From Acrocarpospora corrugata (GTDB lineage: Bacteria > Actinomycetota > Actinomycetes > Streptosporangiales > Streptosporangiaceae), in NCBI RefSeq assembly GCF_009687845.1, contig NZ_BLAD01000074.1, forward strand, positions 18,200 to 82,199: 64,000 bases of DNA. Reading direction: 5' to 3'. Below are positions 42,389 to 53,280 of the stretch, piece by piece (positions within the stretch are counted from its first letter, which is position 1; the number at the start of each line of letters is the position of its first letter). The notes under the pieces are model-generated. The model was not told where the DNA came from and made no database searches. It was given only the letters and a program-made list of their open reading frames with translations. The translations under genes were made by a program, and so were the position numbers.

Positions 42389-43578
42389 TCGCGGTCCTGA
42401 CGTTCGCGCCGATCGTCGTCTGCTGGCTCACGCTGCTGGTGGTACGGCCTGCGGGGAGCGGCATCGCGGCCGTCATCCTCGCTACGGTCTGGAATCTGGT
42501 GGCGCTCAGCGTGGTCAACGTCGTCGCGGTGGAGGTCGGCTGGTGGTCCTTTCCGGGGGAGGAACTGCCGGTGGGGTTGCTTCTCGGGTGGGCGGTCCTT
42601 TGGGGTGCCATACCCGCGCATATCGGCCGGGATCATCCGCCGCCGCTGGTGGTCGGGGTCCTCGCGTGGATCGATCTCGCGTTCATGCCCCAGGCCGGGC
42701 CGGTCGTCGTGGTCCACGCCACCTGGCTGTACGGGGAGGCGGTGGCCATCGCGGTCGCGCTGATCCCGGGGCTGCTGCTGGCGCGCTGGACGGCGGCAGG
42801 GACCAGACTCGGGGTCCGGGTCTCCGCCCAGGTCGTGCTGGCGGGGGCGGTCATGCTCGGGCTGCCGCTCGCGGTCACCGGGGCCTGGGACCAGCCCGCG
42901 TGGGTGCTCTGCCTGCTGGCGCAGGTGCTCGCCGTGCCGTGCCTGCTCGGCGTGGCCGCCGTCCGAGAGTTCGCCGTCGCCGGATCCGGGACGCCGCTGC
43001 CCTTCGACCCGCCGGAACGGCTGGTGACCAGCGGGCCGTACGCGTATGTCCGCAATCCGATGCAGGTGTCGATGGTGGCGAGCTATCTCGTCCTCGCTCT
43101 GGTGGACGTGCGGTTCCTGGCCGGAGCGGTCACCGCGTTCTGCTATGGCGCGGGGCTCGCCGCCTGGCATGAGGGCGGGCAGTTGCGGGCCAGGTTCGGG
43201 CGGGGGCATGACGCGGTGCGGGCTTGGGCGCCGTCGCTCCGGCCATATCCCGGGATGCCTTCGGCGGTCGTCTATCTGGCCGAGAGCTGCGGGGAGTGCT
43301 CGGCGCTGGCGCGGTGGCTGGCCGGGCGGCGGCCGGTGGCGTTGCGGGTGGCCGCCGCCGAGGGGTATCCGGGGGAGCTGCGGCGGATGCGGTACGAGCG
43401 GGAGGACGGGGTGGCCGCGGACGGGGTGGCCGCGTTCGCGAACGCCGTACAACATGTGCATCTGGGGTGGGCGCTGGCGGGCTGGTTTCTGCTGCTGCCG
43501 GGGGTGCGGTGGTTCGCGCAGCTGGCCGCGGACGCGTTCGGCGGCGGGCCGCGTGACCTTCCGGTCAGGGGAGGGTGA
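42385..43578 (+). CDS. Multi-domain membrane protein: isoprenylcysteine-methyltransferase-like core plus C-terminal CxxC domain
   Basis: 397 residues from GTG 42385. N-terminal membrane region with WWSFPGEELPVGLLLGW (about 55-72). The middle has the ICMT/PEMT-type methyltransferase motif LVTSGPYAYVRNPMQVSM and RFGRGHDAVRAW. The C-terminal ~100 residues (VVYLAESCGECSALARWL) resemble a DCC-type thiol-disulfide domain with a CGEC pair. Such a combination could methylate and redox-modify a lipid or thiol substrate in the membrane. The fusion is unusual and the substrate unknown; it could relate to isoprenoid metabolism. Confidence 0.7.
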   Translation: MIAVLTFAPIVVCWLTLLVVRPAGSGIAAVILATVWNLVALSVVNVVAVEVGWWSFPGEELPVGLLLGWAVLWGAIPAHIGRDHPPPLVVGVLAWIDLAFMPQAGPVVVVHATWLYGEAVAIAVALIPGLLLARWTAAGTRLGVRVSAQVVLAGAVMLGLPLAVTGAWDQPAWVLCLLAQVLAVPCLLGVAAVREFAVAGSGTPLPFDPPERLVTSGPYAYVRNPMQVSMVASYLVLALVDVRFLAGAVTAFCYGAGLAAWHEGGQLRARFGRGHDAVRAWAPSLRPYPGMPSAVVYLAESCGECSALARWLAGRRPVALRVAAAEGYPGELRRMRYEREDGVAADGVAAFANAVQHVHLGWALAGWFLLLPGVRWFAQLAADAFGGGPRDLPVRGG

Positions 43579-44326
43579 GGATGCGGGGGCCGTCGTCGGT
43601 GATGGCGACGGTGTGCTCGATGTGGACCGCGCGGGTGCCGTCGGAGCTGCGCAGGGCCCAGCCGTCGCCCGCCGTGTGGTAGCGGTCGGAGCCGCCGGAC
43701 AGGAACATCGGCTCAAGGGCCAGGGTGAGACCGGGACGCAGCACCAGGCCCCTGCCCGGACGGCCCTCGTTGCGCACGAACGGGGGCTCGTGCATGTGGC
43801 GGCCGATGCCGTGGCCGCCGAAACCGTCCGGGATGCCGTAGCCGGCGGCCCGGCCGACCTTCCCGATGGCGTGCTCGATGTCGCCGAGACGGTTGCCGGG
43901 GACGGCCACCTTGAGCGCGGCCTCCATCGCCTCCGAGGCCACGTCGATCAGGCGCTGGTCGCCACCCGAGCCGACCACCGTGCTGAACGCGGCGTCGCCC
44001 GCCCAGCCGTCCAGGTACGCGCCGAAGTCGATGGTCAGCAGGTCGCCGTCGCGGACCCGGTAGCGGTCCGGGATGCCGTGCACGATCACGTCGTTGACCG
44101 AGGCGCAGATCACGGCCGGGAAAGGCGTCGGCGCGAAGTCCGGCTTGTAGTGCAGGAACGCCGACGTGGCCTTGCTCTCCGCCAGGATCGTGACGGCGAT
44201 CTCGTTCAACTCGGTCAGCCGCACCCCCGGCGCGACCGCCGCCTTCATCGCGGCCAGCGCCCGCCCGACCACCCGGCCCGCCGCCCGCATGGCGTCCAGC
44301 TCGCCGCTCGTCTTGATCTCGACCAT
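43565..44326 (-). CDS. map: Type I methionine aminopeptidase
   Basis: 253 residues from ATG 44326, which has a strong TTGGAGGAG site. Metal ligands are visible in LTIDFGAYLDGWAGDAAF (two Asp), GGHGIGRHMHEPPFV (His), LALEPMF (Glu) and HIEHTVAIT (Glu). VNDVIVHGIPD carries the substrate His. It removes N-terminal methionine from nascent proteins. Being isolated from ribosomal genes, it is probably an extra copy. It converges with the ICMT-like gene (14-base overlap) and diverges from an XRE regulator. Confidence 0.93.
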   Translation of the reverse strand: MVEIKTSGELDAMRAAGRVVGRALAAMKAAVAPGVRLTELNEIAVTILAESKATSAFLHYKPDFAPTPFPAVICASVNDVIVHGIPDRYRVRDGDLLTIDFGAYLDGWAGDAAFSTVVGSGGDQRLIDVASEAMEAALKVAVPGNRLGDIEHAIGKVGRAAGYGIPDGFGGHGIGRHMHEPPFVRNEGRPGRGLVLRPGLTLALEPMFLSGGSDRYHTAGDGWALRSSDGTRAVHIEHTVAITDDGPRILTLP

Positions 44327-44354
44327 GACTCCTCCAACCGGCATCCCAATAGTT

Positions 44355-44364
44355 ATACCGGTAT
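44355..44364. promoter_or_regulatory. Palindrome in the map/XRE divergent promoter
   Basis: ATACCGGTAT, a perfect 10-bp palindrome in an AT-rich 66-base gap between the divergent genes; candidate operator for the XRE regulator. Confidence 0.45.
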
Positions 44365-44392
44365 TGTTATCACAGTTGCTAGGATGCTCGGC

Positions 44393-44647
44393 ATGGTGCG
44401 ACCTTCACTCTCCGAGCTGGACCATGAACGCGGCCACCGCCTCGGCCACCTCCTCCGCCAGGCCAGAGGGGACCGCAGCATGCCCGAGGTGGCCGCCGCC
44501 GCGGGACTCTCCCCGGAGACCCTCCGCAAGATCGAGACCGGCCGCATCCCCACGCCCGCCTTCTTCACCATCGCCGCACTGGGCGCGACCCTGGGCATCT
44601 CCCTGGACGTCCTCGCCCAAGCCTGCGCGGACCAGCACGCCGCCTGA
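44393..44647 (+). CDS. Small XRE-family transcriptional regulator
   Basis: 84 residues from ATG 44393 (AGGA eight bases upstream; ATG 44384 is an in-frame alternative). Helix-turn-helix with RGDRSMPEVAAAAGLSPETL and RKIETGRIPTP, ending TLGISLDVLAQAC. Single-domain Cro/C1-type DNA-binding protein. Divergent from the methionine aminopeptidase gene, which it may control. Confidence 0.85.
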   Translation: MVRPSLSELDHERGHRLGHLLRQARGDRSMPEVAAAAGLSPETLRKIETGRIPTPAFFTIAALGATLGISLDVLAQACADQHAA

Positions 44648-44659
44648 GCGGAGCCTCAG

Positions 44660-44780
44660 ACGGCGGGCACGGCGAAGGGCGGCGGGGTCCCCGGGGGAGA
44701 AGCCCGCGAGGTTAAGGGCTCAGACGGCGATGGGCCCCCGGGAGAGGCCCGCGCCGGCGAAGAGCTAAGACGGCCGGGTG
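44660..44780. repeat. Degenerate repeats between XRE and tex genes
   Basis: Three starts of the form CTCAGACGGCG / CTCAGACGGCG / CTAAGACGGCC, followed by similar G/C-rich tracts at uneven spacing of about 50-70 bases. Poorly conserved; lies between two convergent gene ends. Confidence 0.4.
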
Positions 44781-44786
44781 CGGCAA

Positions 44787-47141
44787 TCAGCGGTTTCGTT
44801 TGCCTGGGTCGTTGAGGCCCGCGCGGCGCAGGGCCTCCGCCATCGAGCCGCCGCCGGAGCCGCCCGGACCACCGGAGCCACCGGAACCGGCGTCGCGTCC
44901 GCCCCGGTTCTGGCGGGGCTGGCCGCCCTGCTGTTTTCCGCCCGGTTTGCCCTGGCGGGTCTCGCCACGCGGGGACGGCACGGACTTCGCCGCCTCGTCC
45001 TCCAGGCGCAGCGTCAGCGAGATCCGCTTACGCGGAATGTCCACATCGAGCACCTTCACCCGGACGATGTCACCGGGCTTGACCACATCGCGGGGATCCT
45101 TCACGAAATTCGACGACATAGCCGACACGTGGACCAGGCCGTCCTGGTGCACGCCGACGTCAACGAACGCCCCGAAAGCCGCCACATTCGTGACCACACC
45201 CTCCAGGATGAGGCCCGGCTTGAGGTCGCCGATCTTGTCGATGCCGTCCTTGAAGGTGGCCGTCTTGAAGGCGGGCCGAGGGTCGCGGCCGGGCTTCTCC
45301 AGCTCCTTCAGGATGTCGGTCACCGTCGGCAGGCCGAAGGTGTCGTCGACGAAGTCGGCCGGGTTGAGCTTGCGCACCTGGGCGCTGTCCCCGATCAGGG
45401 ACTTGAGGTCGCCCCCCGCCAGCATCCGCCGCACGACCGGATACGCCTCCGGGTGCACGCTGGACGCGTCGAGCGGATCGTCCCCGCCGGGAATGCGCAG
45501 GAAGCCCGCGCACTGCTCGAACGCCTTCGGCCCCAGCCGGGCCACGTCCTTCAACGCCCGCCGCGACCGGAAAGGCCCGTTCGCGTCCCGATGCAGCACG
45601 ATGTTCTCGGCCAGCCCGGACCCGATCCCGGACACCCGGGTCAGCAACGGCGCGGAGGCCGTGTTCACGTCCACGCCGACCGCGTTCACGCAGTCCTCCA
45701 CCACCGCGTCCAGCGACCGCGACAGCTTCAGCTCGGACAGGTCGTGCTGGTACTGCCCGACCCCGATGGACTTGGGGTCGATCTTGACCAGCTCGGCCAG
45801 CGGATCCTGCAGCCGCCGCGCGATCGACACCGCGCCGCGCAGCGACACGTCCAGCTCGGGCAGCTCCTGCGAGGCGTACGACGAAGCGGAGTACACCGAC
45901 GCCCCCGCCTCCGACACCACGATCTTCGTCAGCCCCGGCATCAGCTTCAGCAGGTCACCGGCGAGCTTGTCGGTCTCCCGGGACGCGGTCCCGTTGCCGA
46001 TCGAGATCAGCTCGACATTGTGCTTCTTCGCCAGCGCCCCGAGCACGGCGATCGCCTGGTCCCACTGCCGCCGCGGCTCGTGCGGGTAGATCGTCGCGGT
46101 CTCGACCACCTTGCCGGTGGCGTCGACCACGGCCACCTTGACCCCCGTACGCAGCCCCGGGTCGAGCCCCATCGTCGGCCGGGTCCCCGCCGGGGCGGCC
46201 AGCAGCAGGTCCCGCAGGTTGGCCGCGAACACCCGCACGGCCTCCTCCTCGGCCGCCTGCCACAGCCGGGTCCGCAGGTCGATGCCCAGGTGCACGAGCA
46301 CCCGGGTCCGCCACGCCCACCGCACCGTGTCCAGCAGCCAGCGGTCCGCGGCCCGGCCCCGGTCGCCGATCCCGAACCGCCGCGCGATCCGCTGCTCGAA
46401 CGTGCTCGGCCCCTCCTGCGGCTCCTCCGGCTCCAGGGTCAGCGAGAGGATCTCCTCCTTCTCGCCCCGGAACATGGCCAGGATCCGGTGCGAAGGCAGC
46501 CGGGTGAACGGCTCGCCGAACGCGAAGTAGTCGGAGAACTTGGCCCCCGCCTCCTGTTTGCCCTCCTTGACCTGGGCCAGCAGCCGCCCGCGCGACCACA
46601 TGCTCTCGCGCAGCTCGCCGATCAGGTCGGCGTCCTCGCCGAACCGCTCGATCAGGATCGCGCGGGCCCCCTCCAGGGCCGCCGCCGCGTCGGCCACGGC
46701 CTCCCCGACGTAGGCGGCCGCGGTGGCCGCCGGGTCCAGGGTCATGTCGCTCATCAGCTGGTCGGCCAGCGGCTCCAGCCCGGCCTCCCTGGCGATCTGC
46801 GCCTTGGTCCGCCGCTTCGGCTTGTACGGCAGGTAGATGTCCTCCAGCCGCGCCTTCGAGTCGGCCGCCATGAGCTGCGCCTCAAGCGCGTCGTCCAGCT
46901 TGCCCTGCGACCGGATCGACTCCAGGATCGCGCTCCGCCGCTCCTCCAGCTCGCGCAGATACCGCAGCCGCTCCTCCAGCGTCCGCAGCTGCGCGTCGTC
47001 CAGCATCTCGGTCGCTTCCTTGCGATACCGGGCGATGAACGGCACGGTGGCCCCGCCGTCGAGCAGGTCCACGGCCGCGGCGACCTGCCGCTCGCGCACG
47101 TTGAGCTCGTCGGCGATCCGCTGGTTGATCGAAGTCGTCAC
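44787..47141 (-). CDS. tex: Tex-family RNA-binding transcription accessory protein
   Basis: 784 residues from GTG 47141 (TTSINQRIADELNV). Helical N-terminal domain with ATVPFIARYRKEATEMLDD, YqgF/RNase H-like domain (TMGLDPGLRTGVKVAVVD), helix-hairpin-helix region (NTASAPLLTRVSGIGSGLAE), S1 RNA-binding domain (GVVTNVAAFGAFVDVGVHQD) and a long Gly/Arg/Gln-rich tail. Tex proteins bind nucleic acids and affect transcription and stress survival; deletion phenotypes vary among species. Length is typical. Convergent with the XRE gene. Confidence 0.95.
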   Translation of the reverse strand: MTTSINQRIADELNVRERQVAAAVDLLDGGATVPFIARYRKEATEMLDDAQLRTLEERLRYLRELEERRSAILESIRSQGKLDDALEAQLMAADSKARLEDIYLPYKPKRRTKAQIAREAGLEPLADQLMSDMTLDPAATAAAYVGEAVADAAAALEGARAILIERFGEDADLIGELRESMWSRGRLLAQVKEGKQEAGAKFSDYFAFGEPFTRLPSHRILAMFRGEKEEILSLTLEPEEPQEGPSTFEQRIARRFGIGDRGRAADRWLLDTVRWAWRTRVLVHLGIDLRTRLWQAAEEEAVRVFAANLRDLLLAAPAGTRPTMGLDPGLRTGVKVAVVDATGKVVETATIYPHEPRRQWDQAIAVLGALAKKHNVELISIGNGTASRETDKLAGDLLKLMPGLTKIVVSEAGASVYSASSYASQELPELDVSLRGAVSIARRLQDPLAELVKIDPKSIGVGQYQHDLSELKLSRSLDAVVEDCVNAVGVDVNTASAPLLTRVSGIGSGLAENIVLHRDANGPFRSRRALKDVARLGPKAFEQCAGFLRIPGGDDPLDASSVHPEAYPVVRRMLAGGDLKSLIGDSAQVRKLNPADFVDDTFGLPTVTDILKELEKPGRDPRPAFKTATFKDGIDKIGDLKPGLILEGVVTNVAAFGAFVDVGVHQDGLVHVSAMSSNFVKDPRDVVKPGDIVRVKVLDVDIPRKRISLTLRLEDEAAKSVPSPRGETRQGKPGGKQQGGQPRQNRGGRDAGSGGSGGPGGSGGGSMAEALRRAGLNDPGKRNR

Positions 47142-47205
47142 CCGCCTATTCTGCCCGACCCCGGCCGCCCCCGCCCCCCGTGGCGGCCGATTCCGCACGT
47201 GAAGA

Positions 47206-47239
47206 GGCCCGCCGGAGAGGGGGGATTCCCCGGCGGGCC
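47206..47239 (-). terminator. Hairpin after the chitinase gene
   Basis: Stem GGCCCGCCGG/CCGGCGGGCC (10 bp) with a 14-base loop between the chitinase stop (47274) and the tex start (47141). It should end chitinase transcription before tex. Confidence 0.65.
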
Positions 47240-47273
47240 TTGGGTCGGGCGAGCGGGACTCGCCCTGGTCCGG

Positions 47274-49538
<2,265 letters not shown>

Positions 49539-49762
49539 AATCTGTGCTGCTCCACGTCCATGGGGGGATCGGATGTCGCGGGACGCGTGTGCGCGGCCGA
49601 CCGGGCTCGGGCGGGCACTCGGGGGGAATCGCTCAGCGGGCAGGCTTCTGGGCAGGCGGCGATCGCGGCATGACGCATGGTTCCTAGCTGCGGGTTCCAA
49701 GGGAACTATTAGGAAGCTTTCCTTTTAATTGGAGCGAACGTAACCCGCGGGCCGTTTCGTCG
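49539..49762. promoter_or_regulatory. Chitinase promoter region
   Basis: Relatively AT-rich. Two short inverted repeats, GTTCC-3-GGAAC (49694-49706) and AGGAA-3-TTCCT (49711-49723). No DasR-type site (ACTGGTCTAGACCA) was found here. Confidence 0.4.
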
Positions 49763-50053
49763 TCAATAACCAGCCTGGAGCGAGCGCCAGATGGGCTCGG
49801 GCAGCACCCGGGCGGCCTCGGCCAGATCGATGCCCGGCGCCCCCGACAGCCAGCGCCTGGTCACCTCCGACAGCGGCCCGATCAGCAGCATCTCCAGCAG
49901 CGGAACCGGCAGGTCGGCCACGGTCCCGGCGGCGATGTGCGGGCGCAGCCAGGCCACCAGGCGGTCCAGCTGCGGCGCCTTGCGCTCGGCGATGGCGGCC
50001 GCGTGCCCGGCCGTGTTCGGCGCGGCGTGGATGAAACATGCGCGGGCCGTTCT
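49763..50053 (-). pseudogene. C-terminal fragment of a TetR regulator directly after the IclR stop
   Basis: About 96 codons with normal bias and no start: RTARACFIHAAPNTAGHAAA, RPHIAAGTVADLPVPLLEML, SEVTRRWLSGAPGIDLAEAA. This is the ligand-domain end of a TetR regulator. It begins in the same frame immediately after the TAG of the IclR gene, so the DNA encoding its helix-turn-helix has been deleted and the junction lies at the IclR stop. Confidence 0.7.
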
Positions 50054-51631
50054 CTAGGGCAAGTCTCTAAAATCAGGCATCAGCCGCAGGTCCGCCTCGA
50101 TCCGGTGCGCCGTCTCGGTCAGCTCCGGCAGCAGCGCGGCGAGGGTCTCCGCCGCCGTCCCCCTGGCGGCGTGCGTGGCCACGTTGACCGCCGCCACCAC
50201 CCGCCCGGCGCAGTCCCGGACCGGCACGGCGAGAGAGCGCAGCCCCTCCTCCAGCTCCTCGTCCACGAACGCGTACCCACCCTCCGCCACCTCGTCCAGC
50301 ACCGCGTCCAGATCGATCCGAGTCCGCCGGGTGAGCGGGCGCGGAGGCGTCCTGGCCAGCGCCCCGGCCCGCCGCTCGGGGCCGAGGCCGGCGAGCAGCA
50401 CCCGCCCCATCGAGGTCGCGTACGCCGGCAGCCGGCTCCCCACCGTGATGTCCACACTCATGATCCGATAAGCCGAAACCCGGGCGATATATCGGATTTC
50501 GGTGCCGTCCAGCACGGCCATCGACACCGACTCCCGCACCCGCTCCATCAACCCGGCCAGATGCGGGTGGACGACCTCCCCGAACCCCATCGACGACAGC
50601 CGCGCGTACCCCAGCTCCAGCACCCGGGGGAGCGCCGCGAACCGCCGCCCGGCCTGCGCCACGTAGCCGAGCCCGGCCAGGGTCAGCAGCGACCGCCGCG
50701 CCGTGGCCCGCGCCAGCCCCGTGGCCTCGGCCGCCTCCGCCAGCGTCAGCCCGCCGCGCTCGTCGCCCAGCCGCGCCAGCACCGCGAGCCCGCGCGCCAG
50801 CGACTGCAGGAACTCCGCCCCGGCCTCCTCCTTCACCCCGCGTGCCGGGTCGACCCCGGCCGCGCCCGGCCGCCGCGCGCCGCGCGCCTCGGCGGCCAGC
50901 ACCGGGACCGCCGCGCGCAGCCGGGGCAGCACGCGCCCGGCCAGCGAGCCGATCGTGTGCCTGCTGGTGTGGCTGACCACGCTCACCGCGCAGACCACCC
51001 GGCCGGAGGCGTCCCGCACCGGCACCGCGACCGCGATCAGCCCTGGTTCGATGAGCTGGTCGTCCTCGGCCCAGCCGCGTGCGCTCCCGGCGGCCCTGCG
51101 GCGGAAGTCCGGCTCGGCCTCCGGGGTCCGGGGCACCGCGGTCCCGCCCTCGGCCGACCGCCAGCGGTCCCAGTCCCCGTCGGTCCAGCCCGCCGCGAAC
51201 AGCGCCCCCGGGGCGCAGCGTTCGGCCGGGAGCAGGTCGCCGATCCGGAACGCCGGCGACATCGTCCTGCGGCGGGTGATCTGGGTGACGAAACGCACCC
51301 CGTCCCCGTCCGGCACGGCCACCGACACCGACTCGTCGAACTCGCCGGCCAGGCGTTCCGCCAGCGGGCCGAGCGCGTCGGGGAGGCCGCTGCCCGCCAG
51401 GTACGCGTTCCCGAGTTCGAGCAGCGGCGGCGCGAGCCGTACCGACCGATCGGCTTCGCGGACGTAGCCGAGGCGGACCAGCGTGGCCAGCACCCGGTCC
51501 ACGGTGGAGCGGGCCAGCCCGGTCTCGCGGGTCAGTTCGCTGGCCCGGGAGACCTCCGTCCCGGACATGGCGCGCAGGACGGCGAGACCGCGCTCCAGCG
51601 GCCCCACCGTCGCGTCCCGTGTCATTGACAT
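50054..51631 (-). CDS. Double-domain IclR-type regulator, PcaR-like
   Basis: 525 residues from ATG 51631 (AGGACGG upstream). Two complete IclR units in tandem: helix-turn-helix (about 15-65, VSRASELTRETGLARSTVDR) and effector domain (to ~245), then a second helix-turn-helix (about 275-330, LTLAEAAEATGLARATARRS) and effector domain (SMAVLDGTEIRYIARVSAYR, GYAFVDEELEEGLRSLAVPV). Most IclR proteins have one unit; duplicated forms occur beside pca genes in actinobacteria. Divergent from the pca operon with a three-element operator between, so it very likely controls protocatechuate degradation. Confidence 0.88.
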   Translation of the reverse strand: MSMTRDATVGPLERGLAVLRAMSGTEVSRASELTRETGLARSTVDRVLATLVRLGYVREADRSVRLAPPLLELGNAYLAGSGLPDALGPLAERLAGEFDESVSVAVPDGDGVRFVTQITRRRTMSPAFRIGDLLPAERCAPGALFAAGWTDGDWDRWRSAEGGTAVPRTPEAEPDFRRRAAGSARGWAEDDQLIEPGLIAVAVPVRDASGRVVCAVSVVSHTSRHTIGSLAGRVLPRLRAAVPVLAAEARGARRPGAAGVDPARGVKEEAGAEFLQSLARGLAVLARLGDERGGLTLAEAAEATGLARATARRSLLTLAGLGYVAQAGRRFAALPRVLELGYARLSSMGFGEVVHPHLAGLMERVRESVSMAVLDGTEIRYIARVSAYRIMSVDITVGSRLPAYATSMGRVLLAGLGPERRAGALARTPPRPLTRRTRIDLDAVLDEVAEGGYAFVDEELEEGLRSLAVPVRDCAGRVVAAVNVATHAARGTAAETLAALLPELTETAHRIEADLRLMPDFRDLP

Positions 51632-51672
51632 CCGTCCTGTCCCAGGGGCAGACTCTGTCGGCAATCGATTTT

Positions 51673-51695
51673 GAACATTAGTTCATCAGGCGAAC
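51673..51695. promoter_or_regulatory. IclR-type operator (palindrome plus direct repeat)
   Basis: GAAC (51673-51676), GTTC (51681-51684) and GAAC (51692-51695): an inverted pair and a third direct copy. This three-element layout is known for PcaU/PobR-type regulators. It lies between the divergent IclR gene and pcaI. Confidence 0.55.
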
Positions 51696-51720
51696 AACGC
51701 CTAGCTGATTCGAGGGGCCA

Positions 51721-52530
51721 ATGGCGGAGATCCTGAGCCTGCGGGAGGCGGTGGCGAGCCTGGTCCGGCCCGGGGACACCGTGGCCATGGAGGGGTTCAC
51801 CCATCTGATCCCGTTCGCCGCCGCGCACGAGGTGATCCGGCAGGGCGTCACCGACCTGACGCTGGTCCGGATGACCCCGGACGTCATCTACGACCAGCTG
51901 ATCGGCATGGGCGCGGCCCGCAAGCTGGTCTTCTCCTGGGGCGGCAACCCGGGCGTCGGCTCGCTACACCGTTTCCGCGACGCGGTCGAGAACGGCTGGC
52001 CGCGCCCGCTCGAATTGGACGAGCACAGCCACGCCGGGATGGCCAACCGCTACGTGGCGGGGGCGTCCCGGCTGCCGTTCGCGGTGCTGCGCGGCTACCG
52101 CGGCAGCGACCTGGCGACCAGGTCGCCGACCATCTCGACCGTGCGGTGCCCGTTCACCGGCGAGGAGCTGGCGGCCGTGGCCGCGGTCAACCCCGACGTG
52201 ACCGTGATCCACGCGCAGCGGGCCGACCGGGACGGGAACGTGCAGCTGTGGGGGCTGGTCGGGATCCAGAAGGAGGCCGCGCTGGCCGCCGAGCGGGTGC
52301 TGGTGACCGTGGAGGAGATCGTGGACGCGCTCGATCCGCGGCCGGGCGCGGTGGTGCTGCCGTCCTGGTCGGTGCACGCGGTGGCGGTCGCGCCGAACGG
52401 CGCGCACCCGTCGTACACGGCGGGCTACACGGTCCGCGACAACGACTTCTACCAAGCCTGGGATCCCATCTCCAGGGATCGGGACACCTTCCTGGCCTGG
52501 ATGCGCGCGCATGTGCTGGAGGCGGCGTGA
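51721..52530 (+). CDS. pcaI: 3-oxoadipate CoA-transferase subunit A
   Basis: 269 residues. Family I CoA-transferase alpha-subunit fold: LREAVASLVRPGDTVAMEGF near the N-terminus, VFSWGGNPGVGSLHRFRDAV, and TVIHAQRADRDGNVQLWG. With subunit B it moves CoA from succinyl-CoA to 3-oxoadipate. The assignment rests on its place at the head of the pca operon, because related CoA-transferases act on other 3-oxoacids. GAGGGG lies 3 bases before ATG. Overlaps pcaJ by 4 bases (GTGA). Confidence 0.85.
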   Translation: MAEILSLREAVASLVRPGDTVAMEGFTHLIPFAAAHEVIRQGVTDLTLVRMTPDVIYDQLIGMGAARKLVFSWGGNPGVGSLHRFRDAVENGWPRPLELDEHSHAGMANRYVAGASRLPFAVLRGYRGSDLATRSPTISTVRCPFTGEELAAVAAVNPDVTVIHAQRADRDGNVQLWGLVGIQKEAALAAERVLVTVEEIVDALDPRPGAVVLPSWSVHAVAVAPNGAHPSYTAGYTVRDNDFYQAWDPISRDRDTFLAWMRAHVLEAA

Positions 52531-53279
52531 GCTGGACGCCGGATGAGCTGATGACCGTCAACGCCGCCCGCGCGCTGGCCGGGGCGCGCACCTGCTTCGT
52601 CGGCATCGGCCTGCCCAGCGCCGCCGCCAACCTGGCCCGCAGGACGGTACGGCCCGGCCTGGTGCTGATCTACGAGTCGGGCACGCTCGGCTCCAAGCCG
52701 TCCCGGCTGCCGCTGTCGATCGGCGACGGCGAGCTGGCCGACACCGCCGACGCGGTCGTCTCGGTGCCGGAGATCTTCAACTACTGGCTGCAGGCCGGGC
52801 GTATCGACGTCGGCTTCCTCGGCGCCGCCCAGGTCGACCGGTACGCCAACATCAACACCACCGTGATCGACCGCGGCCCCGGCCGTCCCGAGGGGCGGCT
52901 GCCCGGCGCAGGGGGAGCGCCCGAGATCGCGGCCGGCTGCGGGAAAGTCCTGATGGTGGTGCGGCACTCGCGGCGGAACCTGGTGGAGCGACTCGACTTC
53001 GTCACCACCGTCGGGCACGGCTCCGGGCCGGGCGACCGGGCCAGGCTCGGCCTGCCGGGCGCGGGCCCGGTCGCGGTCATCACCGACCTGGGCGTGCTCC
53101 GGCCCGACCCGGAGACGGCCGAGCTGGTGCTGACCGAACTGCATCCGGGGGTGTCGGCGGAGCAGGCGGCCGAGGCCACCGGCTGGAAACTCCGCACCGC
53201 CCCCGACGTCGGCGAGACCGAGCCGCCGACCGCGGAAGAACTCGCCGCACTCCGTGAACTATCCGACCGAGGAGCGTGA
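52527..53279 (+). CDS. pcaJ: 3-oxoadipate CoA-transferase subunit B
   Basis: 250 residues from GTG 52527. CoA-transferase beta fold with the active-site glutamate in VLIYESGTLGSKP, followed by VGFLGAAQVDRYANINTTVI. It forms the heteromeric enzyme with PcaI. One base separates its stop from the pcaH start. Confidence 0.86.
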   Translation: MSWTPDELMTVNAARALAGARTCFVGIGLPSAAANLARRTVRPGLVLIYESGTLGSKPSRLPLSIGDGELADTADAVVSVPEIFNYWLQAGRIDVGFLGAAQVDRYANINTTVIDRGPGRPEGRLPGAGGAPEIAAGCGKVLMVVRHSRRNLVERLDFVTTVGHGSGPGDRARLGLPGAGPVAVITDLGVLRPDPETAELVLTELHPGVSAEQAAEATGWKLRTAPDVGETEPPTAEELAALRELSDRGA

Positions 53280-53280
53280 C

